Shown: positions 43,338 to 51,742, numbered from the stretch's first letter. The stretch: 64,000 bases of DNA from Cecembia lonarensis LW9 (GCF_000298295.1 NZ_AMGM01000007.1:1-64000), one strand, 5' to 3'. The notes: generated from the letters alone by a model not told the origin. Translations and numbers: made by a program.

Positions 43338-44362
43338 TTAGAGATGAAACTTGACCAATGCATAATCAAATTGCCCATCGTTTCTGGTTAGGCCAAAGAT
43401 AGTATTGTCCTTTAGGACTGTAAATTCAAAAATTCCCGTGTCCAAGATCAATTTTTTTTGTAACTGACCGCTATGATTGAAAATATAAATGGTTTTTGAT
43501 GGATTTTTGAATGTATCCTCTCTTCCATAGTATGTTTATAAATATATTTTTCTGAGATGAAAACTGATCCATAAAAAACAGTCTTCCCCAGTAAATTTTG
43601 AGCGGGTAATTCATCAGGCCCAAAAATAGAAATCCATTCATCAAGGTCTGCATGATATATTTGAATTAAGGGTACATTATAGTGTGACAGCGCAAACAAT
43701 GAACCTCTGTTAACTAATTTCGCAAATCCAATTTTTTCTCTCAACTCTGATTTTGAAAACTGTGGATATTGTTTTTCAAAGTTTGGAAAAGTTCCAATTC
43801 TTTGAGTTCTCATCTCAGACATATCGTAATAAAAAAGCCTGCCATCATCGTTATTGGAATCAAAAAAAAATAGTCTTTCCTTAATTCGGGTTACCCCATT
43901 ACTGTTTACACCAGCGGGAAGTTTTATTTCTTTAGGATCATTCATTCCCAAAGAAATGGATAGAATATCAGATTCAAGGGTTTTATTTTGCTCAATATCA
44001 TAAACCCCAACGGTATTACTCTCAGGTTGATATAATTTCCAAGGAACTTGAATTTCTCCTGGACCGAAACCCCTTTCCCCAAAATTCATGATGTAATTAT
44101 CATTTAATGCGTCATATAAATGAAGTGCCTTTTTTGCAGCAATATCTGAAATAACTAAATATTTATCATCTATTACCAAAATTGTAGATGGCCTGAAAAG
44201 TGAATCTGATATGACAGCTATATGTTCAGATTTTAAAATCTCATATTTTTCAAATTCACTATCAGAAAAAAATACAGTAGGTTCTCCTAGTAATATGCTC
44301 AAATTTTCATTCTTACAACTGCAAATTAGACTGATAATGATAACAAAAGAAAAAGCCCGCAT
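43338..44362 (-). pseudogene. Six-bladed beta-propeller lipoprotein (BF3164/TolB-like), frameshifted
   Basis: A lipoprotein (LICSC, about residue 16) with beta-propeller repeats, for example YLVISDIAAKKALHLYD, GFGPGEIQVPWKLY and RLFFFDSNN. The first frame stops at 43448 after 304 codons. The typical C-terminal blades, SKTIYIFNHSGQLQKKLILD and IFGLTRNDGQFDYALVKFHL, are in another frame and end at 43338. One extra A in the AAA at minus-strand 43537-43535 restores a 341-aa protein. It follows the peptide-A gene by 72 nt. It may be a sequencing error or a dead gene; family assignment is by pattern, not search. Confidence 0.75.
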
Positions 44363-44434
44363 TTTTTTATTGTTATGTTTTCAAAAAATGGCGACAGACC
44401 AATTCTGTCGCCATTATTCTTAAGTGTTTTAATA

Positions 44435-44665
44435 TTATTTCTTTTTCATAAAGTGACATAAAACAGTGATTGGATGTCCATTCGCATCTGTTGCCGCGAT
44501 AGAACATACCTTAAAATCATCACTTTCGCATGAGTCAGCACAGGTTGAGGTGCCGTCCTCTAACCCCTCATCATTTGCTTGAATCCCGAAATTAATGCCT
44601 AATAAAACGATAACTGGAAAAGCTACTGTTTTAAGAATTGAATTTTTTAAGAAAGAGTTTTTCAT
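44435..44665 (-). CDS. Secreted cysteine peptide A (NVEALA-like layout)
   Basis: A 76-aa precursor with a strong N-terminal hydrophobic segment (about 12-28, ending FGIQA), probably cleaved near residue 30, leaving a 46-aa acidic peptide with four cysteines (42, 46, 54, 70; pattern CADSC...VC...LC). It resembles the NVEALA-type small secreted peptides encoded next to propeller lipoproteins in Bacteroidota, but the NVEALA motif itself is not visible. The frameshifted propeller gene follows it. A second, diverged peptide gene lies at 47044-47253, and both have nearly the same upstream region. Confidence 0.75.
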   Translation of the reverse strand: MKNSFLKNSILKTVAFPVIVLLGINFGIQANDEGLEDGTSTCADSCESDDFKVCSIAATDANGHPITVLCHFMKKK

Positions 44666-44713
44666 TTTAGTAAAATTTTAGATTGGAAATTTATTTTTAC
44701 TTATAAAACTCAG

Positions 44714-44729
44714 TTATTACCGGTAAGAA
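44714..44729. promoter_or_regulatory. TTACCGGTAA palindrome before peptide A
   Basis: TTATTACCGGTAAGAA; at the matching place before peptide B the sequence is a perfect 16-bp palindrome. It is a candidate operator or leader hairpin, 49 nt upstream of the start codon. Confidence 0.45.
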
Positions 44730-45067
44730 CTAATTCTTCACTAATCAAAAAAAATAGCTTAGTTGTCAAGTTTTAAACTAAAAAATATTTCCATCCAATT
44801 ATTAACCTGCTGATTTACAGGGAGAAAAAAATTAAATTAAATAATGATTAAAGCACTGATTACCAATTGTTTACGATTTAGTGATGAAATTTGAAATATA
44901 GTAAACGAACAGCATGTTAAAGTAGAAGAAGGATCCTTTTTTGTCAAAAAACAGTTCGATTTTTTTTATGAACCACAAAAGTGACAAAAGGGAACAAAGG
45001 AGGGGGCTTTTGGGGTCTAAGGGTAATTCAGGTTACTTTTGTAACTATTGTGTTCTTTTGTGTTTGA
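44717..45067. repeat. Direct repeat R1, upstream of peptide A
   Basis: About 350 bp nearly identical to 47312-47656, with only scattered substitutions and small length changes in A or T runs (clearly above 90 percent by eye). It starts with TTACCGGTAA, ends with a GAACCACAA repeat, and contains no gene. In both places it lies directly upstream of a cysteine-peptide gene. Confidence 0.85.
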
Positions 45068-45130
45068 AAAAATTGATGGTGTCAGCGATTGGAATAGACA
45101 AGGTTTACCGATAATTGGCTTTTTATTTTG

Positions 45131-45172
45131 AACCACAACAGGGACAATAGGGAACAAAGGGAGATAAGTATT
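45131..45172. repeat. GAACCACAA-type dispersed repeat, short copy
   Basis: GAACCACAACAGGGACAATA, then GGGAACAAAGGGAG: a shorter relative of the copies at 43226, 44968 and 47569. Confidence 0.55.
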
Positions 45173-45352
45173 TTAAGGGTTGTTTAAGCACCAAGCATAA
45201 ACCTGAGGAAGGTATTCTCTTCCATAGCGCTTATTGGATAGAATGGTGAATTCTGAGGATTGTTTTAGCAGATCCACTAGACTTTTATCAGGGTTTTTTG
45301 GGTCGGGTTGCGATGCATGGACTTTGATCAAAATGATTTCATTTTGCAGGAG
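45173..45352 (-). pseudogene. Gene fragment of 59 codons, no start, unknown family
   Basis: An open frame on the minus strand without a start codon, bounded upstream by a stop and ending at TAA 45175-45173. It translates to coding-like sequence: EIILIKVHASQPDPKNPD, SLVDLLKQSSEFTILSNKRY and GREYLPQVYAWCLNNP. The composition is like a real protein C-terminus. I do not recognise it. It is probably a remnant of a gene lost during rearrangement between the two peptide modules. Confidence 0.5.
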
Positions 45353-45433
45353 TTAATTATCTGTATTTAAACCTATGACTTCAATAATTTGATGTACCCG
45401 TTCTTAAGTTTAAGAGTCTGATTATAAATTTTC

Positions 45434-45841
45434 CTATTTCAATGATTTAACAGATTTTAATTTTTTGTTCTCCACTTCAAAATATATAGGTGTCTTTTTA
45501 TTTGCTGAAAACTCAATTAATTCTAAAAACAAGTTTTCATCATAAGTGATTTGCCATGAAATCCAATCTTTGGTTTCATCTACATAACTAAAATCTAACA
45601 GTGAAGCCTTTTTAGTATGAGAAAATATAAGGCCATAGTATTCATTTGGGTTTCTATTTCCATAAATAATTTGATCAATGCAATTGTGACAATCAAGATT
45701 GGTAGTGAGTATTAGGTTATATGATTGATGATCAATGTCTAATTGTGATGAATACGTTTGAAAATCAGAATGCTTACAGCTTTGAAAGATCATTAAAGCT
45801 CCAAGTAAGTACATCAATTGAATATTTTTCACTTTCTTCAT
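45434..45841 (-). CDS. Small lipoprotein with CxxC motif, unknown
   Basis: A 135-aa lipoprotein (lipobox IFQSC, about residue 22) with a C-H-N-C pair in TTNLDCHNCIDQIIYGN, suggestive of a redox or metal site. The rest is beta-rich and ends in a lysine-rich tail. I choose the ATG at 45841 because it gives a good signal sequence; it then overlaps the propeller gene by 68 nt, a long overlap that suggests translational coupling. It looks like a truncated thioredoxin-like protein, but this is not certain. Confidence 0.7.
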   Translation of the reverse strand: MKKVKNIQLMYLLGALMIFQSCKHSDFQTYSSQLDIDHQSYNLILTTNLDCHNCIDQIIYGNRNPNEYYGLIFSHTKKASLLDFSYVDETKDWISWQITYDENLFLELIEFSANKKTPIYFEVENKKLKSVKSLK

Positions 45842-46961
45842 TATTTTCCTTGAAATAAAATTTTCCTTCTTGATCAATGAAACTATAATTTTTATAATGC
45901 TTTGGCAGTAAAAATTCCTTCCACAATTGACCATCAACATCTTCTTCTAACTCGAAGATTTGTAAAATAAAATCTTGTTTAGGGCCTTTCAAACGAAAAG
46001 TGTTTATATCCTTTGAGTCTATGTTGTTAACATTAATAGCCTTTCTAACCGCTCTTACAAAATATTTCTTATCTGATATTTTAAGTATACTTTTTGAAAT
46101 CAGATTAAAATCATTTTTGATATGAAATACTTCTAAATAATGATTCTCCAAAAATTCGCTCTGATTCATACCAAAATTTACTCCCGTTGTAGATTTATTC
46201 AGCTCACCAGTATAATAAATAATATGGTAATCATTAGAATGCTCAGTGAAAACATAAAGATTAGGATCAAGAGGAAATGTTACATAATATTTATTTTCAT
46301 GATATAGAATATATGCTGATTCGTCTCCCCAAAATAGGTATTTCCGATAAGGAGATTCATTAGGATACTTAAACATTGGTATAAATTCCCCGGTCAATAA
46401 GTTAATCTTTGCAGCTAAAAAAGACTCTTCAAAAAACTCTTTTTCTGTAGGGTCTAAATCCCCGTCCATGGCCACTAAAGTAATATATGGTACTTGATCA
46501 ATATAATCAAAATTCACAATCTGAGGATTTGAGCGTCCCAAGTTTACCTTTGAATCTGTAAGTTTCCTGATATTCCAGGAATTTATAATTTTTAAATTTC
46601 CATCTAATAATAAAAGGTTATTATACCCTGACTCTACGATAAATATTGAATCTCTGTTTACTGGATATACATCACGTAAAGTCAAAAGGTCAATCTCATT
46701 TTCACCATTTTGAAACCTATTGCTTTCCAAAAGATTTCCCTTTTGGTCGAACTTAAATATTGCCGCTCTGCCTATATCATACCCGTATAATAATGAATCC
46801 TCAAATCCCCGAAATTCCATGTTGTGTATGGCATACATTTCGTTTTCAAAGTTAATTGTCTTTTCAAGAAAAAAAGTGAAATTCTCAAAACCTTCATTCC
46901 TTCCTGAGCAACTCAAAATGGAAAATAGAAGAACAAGTGAAATAGGTAATAATTCTCTCAT
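45774..46961 (-). CDS. DUF4221-type six-bladed propeller lipoprotein
   Basis: A 395-aa lipoprotein (ILSC, about residue 18) with repeated four-stranded blades: DSLLYGYDIGRAAIFKFDQ, DSIFIVESGYNNLLLLD, YYVTFPLDPNLYVFTEHSND and others. The pattern fits the DUF4221/six-bladed beta-propeller proteins of Cytophagales. Its ligand is unknown. It lies downstream of peptide B on the same strand and overlaps the CxxC lipoprotein gene by 68 nt. The region is more AT-rich than its surroundings, consistent with transfer or a rapidly evolving locus. Confidence 0.78.
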   Translation of the reverse strand: MRELLPISLVLLFSILSCSGRNEGFENFTFFLEKTINFENEMYAIHNMEFRGFEDSLLYGYDIGRAAIFKFDQKGNLLESNRFQNGENEIDLLTLRDVYPVNRDSIFIVESGYNNLLLLDGNLKIINSWNIRKLTDSKVNLGRSNPQIVNFDYIDQVPYITLVAMDGDLDPTEKEFFEESFLAAKINLLTGEFIPMFKYPNESPYRKYLFWGDESAYILYHENKYYVTFPLDPNLYVFTEHSNDYHIIYYTGELNKSTTGVNFGMNQSEFLENHYLEVFHIKNDFNLISKSILKISDKKYFVRAVRKAINVNNIDSKDINTFRLKGPKQDFILQIFELEEDVDGQLWKEFLLPKHYKNYSFIDQEGKFYFKENNEESEKYSIDVLTWSFNDLSKL

Positions 46962-47043
46962 TTTTAGAAAATGTATTCAACCATAGAACAAAGGACTTTA
47001 AATTAATGGTCCTTTGTTCTAGTAATTTAAACTAATATTTTGT

Positions 47044-47253
47044 CTACAAACAAATTAAAACCTCACATGACCCATTTGAGGCACAATGAACACACGTCGT
47101 TTTGATTACATTGCCTTCACTGTCTTTCTCTTCTGTTTTCATAGCGATCATATAATCAGGGTCATCTCCTGGAAGTGATGCGTCATTCGCTAATAAATGC
47201 CCACCGTAAATGGTAAGTGTTAGGAGAAATAAAGAAATTAACAATTTTTTCAT
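47044..47253 (-). CDS. Secreted cysteine peptide B (NVEALA-like layout)
   Basis: A 69-aa precursor with a signal peptide (cleavage near LLA, residue 22) and a 47-aa mature peptide carrying four cysteines near the end (54, 57, 63, 68; TTCVHCASNGSCEVLICL). A central DSEGNVIKTTC aligns with DANGHPITVLC of peptide A, so the two are likely diverged paralogues. The DUF4221-type propeller gene follows it by 82 nt. Promoter and leader region are shared with peptide A through the repeat. Confidence 0.75.
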   Translation of the reverse strand: MKKLLISLFLLTLTIYGGHLLANDASLPGDDPDYMIAMKTEEKDSEGNVIKTTCVHCASNGSCEVLICL

Positions 47254-47308
47254 CTTTGATTTAATTTAAGTTTTCACATTACTACCTGATTTTCAAGCAG
47301 TAGAAAAA

Positions 47309-47324
47309 TTCTTACCGGTAAGAA
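47309..47324. promoter_or_regulatory. Perfect 16-bp palindrome before peptide B
   Basis: TTCTTACCGGTAAGAA, 56 nt upstream of the start codon, with one mismatch in the copy before peptide A. It could be an operator or a short leader hairpin. Confidence 0.5.
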
Positions 47325-47656
47325 CTAATTCTTCACTAATTAAAAAAAAAAAATAGCTTAGTTGTCAAGTCTTAAACTAAAAAATATTCCCATTCAATTC
47401 TTAACCTGCTGATTTACAGCGAGGAAAAAATTAAATTAAATAATGATTAAAGTACTGATTTCCAATTGTTTACGATTTAGTAATGAAATTTGAAATATAG
47501 TAAACGAACAGCATGTTAAAGTATGAGAAGGATCCTTTTTTTGTCAAAAAACAGTTCGATTTGTTTTTATGAACCACAAAAGTGACAAAAGGGAACAAAA
47601 GAGGGGGCTTTTGGGAGTATAGGATGCTTTTGTGACTAATGTGTCCTTTTGTGTTT
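47312..47656. repeat. Direct repeat R2, upstream of peptide B
   Basis: Near-identical copy of 44717-45067 (see R1). Both copies include the GAACCACAA-type repeat at their far end (here 47569-47656) and TTACCGGTAA at the near end. Confidence 0.85.
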
Positions 47657-47660
47657 AATA

Positions 47661-47695
47661 AAAAAACCCTCCAAGGGTTTAGAACCCTTGGAGGG
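47661..47695 (-). terminator. Terminator of htpG
   Basis: A perfect 13-bp stem (CCCTCCAAGGGTT 47667-47679, loop TAG, AACCCTTGGAGGG 47683-47695) with an A run at 47661-47666 giving T on the minus strand, 18 nt beyond the htpG stop. Confidence 0.85.
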
Positions 47696-47713
47696 TGGTA
47701 TGGTTGCAGATTT

Positions 47714-49597
47714 TTAGATCAATTCCACACTTCTCTTCACAAAGGCGGTCAGGTCTTTGCCAGTAAGCATGCCCTGGGCCAATAAGGCCAGGTCAAATGC
47801 CTGCTTGGCCAGTTTGGCCTGATCTTCTTCGGCTTCTGCTTTCAAAATCTTGTCAATCAAAGGATGGTTGCCATTGATGGCGACCTTGTAGTTATCAGGC
47901 ATGGCCCCATAAAAGCCCATACCTCCTCCCATCTGGGCCATTTCCTTCATCCTGCGCATAAACTCCTCCATGGTAACCGTCACCGGCATCTCCTCAGGAC
48001 TCAATCCTTCCACTTCCACTCTGTAGGCTTGGTTGTTGATGGCTTTTTCGAAGACATCCTTCACCTTTTTCGACTGCTCCTCAGTCAACAGGTTGGCATA
48101 AGTGTCCTCTTTTTGGATCAACTTCTCTACCACATCCGCATCCACACGCTTCAATGAAGTTTTCTCTTCCTTCATCTCCAAGTGTTGAATAAAGTGGTTG
48201 TCAATAGGAGAATCCATCACCAGCACATCATAGTCTTTTTTATTGGCAGATTGGATAAAGGCATCCTGTTTGGCAATATCCGTAGCATAGAGGTAAACCA
48301 CCTGCTCATTTTTATCTGTTTGAAGGGCCTTGACTTTATCTTTATATTCTGTGAGTGTGAAAAACTCCCCATTGGTGTTTTTCAACAAGGTGAATTCCTT
48401 GCCTTTTTCAGCAAATTTTTCCTCGCTGATCATGCCGTATTTTACAAACAGACCAATGTCATTCCATTTTTCTTCATAGACTTTGCGGTCTTTCTTGAAG
48501 AGTTCGGCCAACTTGTCCGCCACCTTTTTGGTGATGTAGTTGTTGATTTTCTTCACATTGGAATCCGACTGTAGGAAACTTCTGGAGACGTTCAAAGGAA
48601 TATCCGGTGAGTCTATTACCCCATGCAGCAACATCAAAAATTCAGGAACAATGTCCTTCACCTCATCAGTAATAAATACCTGACGGCTGTACAATTTGAT
48701 TTTGTTTTTTTGGAATTCAAAGTCGTTTTTGACTTTTGGGAAATACAAGACCCCGGTCAAATTGAAAGGGTAATCCACATTGAGGTGAATCCAGAATAGT
48801 GGATCTTCGCTCATTGGATAAAGCTCTTTGTAAAAACTCAAATAATCTTCATCCTTCAGGTCGTTGGGAGATTTGGTCCAGATAGGAGAAGTGGTATTGA
48901 TGATATTGTCCACTTCCACGGATTTCCATTTTTTCTCCCCCTTGTCATCTACACCATCTTCTACGCTCTCTGTCTTGGTGCCAAATTTGATCGGAACAGG
49001 CAGGAATTTGGCATATTTATCCAAGATGCCCTGTAATCTCCATTTGTCCAAAAACTCCTCTGAATCTTCATTAATGTGCAAGATGATATCCGTTCCTCTT
49101 GTCTTTCTGTCTCCGGCAGAGATTTCAAACTCCGTGCTGCCATCACAGGTCCATCGGGCCGGTTGCGCACCTTCCTGATAGGAGAGGGTGTTGATTTCCA
49201 CTTGCTTGGCCACCATAAAGGCAGAGTAGAAACCCAGACCAAACTTACCGATGATCTCATTGGCGTCTTTGGCATCTTTGAATTTCTCCACAAACTCCGT
49301 AGCTCCGGAGAAAGCAATTTGATTGATGTACTTCTTGATTTCCTCTGCGGTCATGCCCAATCCCTTGTCAGAGATGGTAATAGTCTTTTTGTCTTTGTCA
49401 AAAGCCACTTCCACGGAAATGTCGCCCAGCTCCCCATTATACTGCCCTAATTGGGCCAATCTTTTGATCTTTTGGGTAGCATCTACGGCATTGGAGACCA
49501 GTTCGCGGAGAAAAATCTCATGGTCTGAATACAAAAACTTCTTGATGATTGGGAAAATGTTCTCGGTATGAATCGAGATGGTACCTTTTTCCTGCAT
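47714..49597 (-). CDS. htpG: Molecular chaperone HtpG (Hsp90)
   Basis: Cytosolic Hsp90. The N-terminal GHKL ATPase has E32 in RELVSNAVDATQK, DKGLGMT (about 77-83) and GKFGLGFYSAFMV; the middle domain has IHLNVDYPFNLTGVLYFP and DIPLNVSRSFLQ; the C-terminal dimerisation domain ends in KRSVELI. Length of 627 aa is normal. Single gene with its own terminator. Confidence 0.96.
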   Translation of the reverse strand: MQEKGTISIHTENIFPIIKKFLYSDHEIFLRELVSNAVDATQKIKRLAQLGQYNGELGDISVEVAFDKDKKTITISDKGLGMTAEEIKKYINQIAFSGATEFVEKFKDAKDANEIIGKFGLGFYSAFMVAKQVEINTLSYQEGAQPARWTCDGSTEFEISAGDRKTRGTDIILHINEDSEEFLDKWRLQGILDKYAKFLPVPIKFGTKTESVEDGVDDKGEKKWKSVEVDNIINTTSPIWTKSPNDLKDEDYLSFYKELYPMSEDPLFWIHLNVDYPFNLTGVLYFPKVKNDFEFQKNKIKLYSRQVFITDEVKDIVPEFLMLLHGVIDSPDIPLNVSRSFLQSDSNVKKINNYITKKVADKLAELFKKDRKVYEEKWNDIGLFVKYGMISEEKFAEKGKEFTLLKNTNGEFFTLTEYKDKVKALQTDKNEQVVYLYATDIAKQDAFIQSANKKDYDVLVMDSPIDNHFIQHLEMKEEKTSLKRVDADVVEKLIQKEDTYANLLTEEQSKKVKDVFEKAINNQAYRVEVEGLSPEEMPVTVTMEEFMRRMKEMAQMGGGMGFYGAMPDNYKVAINGNHPLIDKILKAEAEEDQAKLAKQAFDLALLAQGMLTGKDLTAFVKRSVELI

Positions 49598-49972
49598 AGC
49601 TATATTGATTTTAAGTTACTGATAAACATTTTTGACAATAGAGCCTTATCAAGCCCCGTTCCAAAGGGTGAAAAATGTCATTTTGGCAGAATTTAAAAGA
49701 TATTCACTTCATGATATTTGACAAAGTCGATATTAGATCCGCCACTGAGGACAAACAATTAGAGGATATTTACTGAGAGATATTATTCGATATTGGGGAT
49801 ATTCAGTAGAAATATGGGAGAAATAATGTTGAAATAGATTGAAATATTTTATGAGGGAATACTAGATTTAAATATCTGTGTGAAATATCCCAATATCCAA
49901 TATCTCAATATCCATAAGTATCCAATATCTACAAATACCGGTCATAAAAGAACTACACTTATAAAGCGCAAA
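49598..49972. other. AT-rich intergenic region with GATATT words
   Basis: No gene recognised. It holds an imperfect long inverted repeat built from repeated GATATT/AATATC words: 49777-49805 against 49881-49906. It separates htpG from the M81-family gene, both on the minus strand. Confidence 0.55.
49777..49906. repeat. Imperfect inverted repeat of GATATT/AATATC words
   Basis: The left arm GAGATATTATTCGATATTGG (continuing to 49805) is nearly complementary to the right arm (49881-49906, TGAAATATCCCAATATCC then AATATCTC), about 75 nt apart. The words continue to 49928 (AATATCTCAATATCC, TATCCAATATC). Confidence 0.6.
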
Positions 49973-51541
49973 TTACTTCACAGGCACCAGTTTGGGCTGC
50001 AAGTCGGGGTCTTCCATGTCCCGGTCAAAGGGAAACATGGGTCGGTTGATGCGCTTAAATTCCATTCTTTCCAAATCTTGGTCCACTCCTCCAGGGGTTA
50101 ATGCCATGATCCAATCAGCCCGCATGTCATAGAGTTCAGGTACCAAGTAACCTATTTTTACCACCAATATATCCGCCTCTCTTGGGTTCAGTCCCAAATT
50201 GGTAAAATCGGATTCTCTGTGATAGGGTTTTCTCCTTTTGGTAACAATTACAGATACACTTCCCACTTTCACCACGACTTCAGTCTGTGCATTGGGGTCC
50301 CCGTGTTCAATGGCCATAACCTGACCTTTAAGGAGGATGGGGGGAGAAAACCGGTCATCCACTCTTGCACCTGCATACCCTTCTACCTGTCCTCCCACAC
50401 CGGCTTGTATGGCTTTTTCTACGAAGTCGGCATCAGGAATGGAGGCATAAATCAGTGATTTGCCATCCGTTTTTTGGAATTCCGGTCTTTTTAATATTTC
50501 CCTTAAAGTCCAAGTCACATCCCCTGCTCCTCCGGCGGTAGGATTGTCCCCCATATCACTGATGATAAAAGGCCTGACCTCACTTTTTATGGCTTTATCC
50601 AAGCATTCTTCCAGGCTCGCTGTGGGTGCAATGAAATCAAATTCCTTCCTTACCTCCCAAAAACTATTGGCCAAATAGGTAGCTCCTTCTGTCACCTTTT
50701 CTTGGTCGTCTCCAGTTACCATGACATAGGCTTGATTCCTTGGTTCATCCGCCCAGGCATAGCCTATCCAGATCCCAGCGTCAACTACCCCTTCCTGATC
50801 TGCAATCCGGGCTACTTTATCATATAGACTTTTGGCCGGCTCGACCCTTGTACTCGTCTTTTCCCCTGGTAACAAAATTGGAACGGCCACCCAAGCCTTG
50901 TAGGCCGGTTTTCCCAATCCGTGTTCAAGTCTTTCCAGGAGATTATCTACCGTCCTTTTCTTTGACTCCATAGCGTCCTCATGGGGTGCCATTCTGAAGC
51001 AGGTAATGAGGTCTGTATTTTCAGCCAAACGCCAGGAAACACTTCCATGTAGGTCCATGGAAGTGGAAATCATCGTTTCGTCACCTATTACTTCTCTTAT
51101 CCTGACTATCATATCCCCTTCCGGATCATCAAGTCCAATAACACTCATGGCTCCATGAATATCAAAAAACATCCCGTCAAATGGGGCATTTTCGCGGAGC
51201 ATGTCAAGCATTTCCTCCATCAGGGATTCATATGTTTCCCTGGTAACAGCTCCTCCCGGAATGGCTCTGGCATAAAGTGTGGGGAACCAATCAGCGCGAT
51301 TTCTATTCGGAGCGTCATCAGCAAGGAAAGGGTAAAGGTTGAATATGTCATTTCCCCTGCTTATCCTAAAAGCGTCCATCTCACTGACGGCAGGGGAGAA
51401 GGTACTGGATTCTATGGCGATTCCGGCTATGGCAATTCTTGGAAGGCGTTCACTTTTTTTCTCAGTTTGGTCTTTTGGGCTACAGGCAAGAACAAAAAGC
51501 ATGAAAACTCCGAACAGACTTAGTTTTGAAAATGTTTTCAC
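49973..51541 (-). CDS. M81-family (MlrC-like) metallopeptidase lipoprotein
   Basis: Related to MlrC (microcystinase C) of the M81 family, a zinc-dependent hydrolase or deacylase. After a lipobox (LFVLAC) the domain opens RIAIAGIAIESSTFSP, with MFFDIHGAM, STSMDLHGSVSWR and MAPHEDAMESKKR carrying likely metal ligands (D and H). The C-terminal part has DMGDNPTAGGAGDVTWTL, typical of MlrC. I use the GTG at 51541 as the start since it gives a proper lipoprotein signal (522 aa); a longer start is unlikely. Substrate is unknown. It is divergent from ccmB. Confidence 0.85.
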   Translation of the reverse strand: MKTFSKLSLFGVFMLFVLACSPKDQTEKKSERLPRIAIAGIAIESSTFSPAVSEMDAFRISRGNDIFNLYPFLADDAPNRNRADWFPTLYARAIPGGAVTRETYESLMEEMLDMLRENAPFDGMFFDIHGAMSVIGLDDPEGDMIVRIREVIGDETMISTSMDLHGSVSWRLAENTDLITCFRMAPHEDAMESKKRTVDNLLERLEHGLGKPAYKAWVAVPILLPGEKTSTRVEPAKSLYDKVARIADQEGVVDAGIWIGYAWADEPRNQAYVMVTGDDQEKVTEGATYLANSFWEVRKEFDFIAPTASLEECLDKAIKSEVRPFIISDMGDNPTAGGAGDVTWTLREILKRPEFQKTDGKSLIYASIPDADFVEKAIQAGVGGQVEGYAGARVDDRFSPPILLKGQVMAIEHGDPNAQTEVVVKVGSVSVIVTKRRKPYHRESDFTNLGLNPREADILVVKIGYLVPELYDMRADWIMALTPGGVDQDLERMEFKRINRPMFPFDRDMEDPDLQPKLVPVK

Positions 51542-51730
51542 TTGAGTTGATTGGATTGTTGGACCCTTAAAATACAGGATTTGTCCCAATAAATACCAAT
51601 AGGTAATTGGATTATCATTGGTCAAAAAAATGCAGGTTGCTTTTGGGTTTGAAACATCTTCAAGAATAGACGTCATTCTTTGGCTTTTATGCCTTGCTTA
51701 TTTTTGTCCTTTATATACATCTTATTTCCC

Positions 51731-51738
51731 TATCTTTG
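51731..51738 (+). promoter_or_regulatory. -7 element at the ccmB start codon
   Basis: TATCTTTG matches TAnnTTTG, five nt before the ATG of ccmB, so transcription would begin at about the start codon. I see no good -33 element at the normal distance. Confidence 0.4.
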
Positions 51739-51742
51739 CGCC

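Noticed and set aside
49973-51676. Longer start for the M81-family gene
   Set aside because: The extra N-terminal residues would bury the lipoprotein signal; the GTG at 51541 places it correctly.
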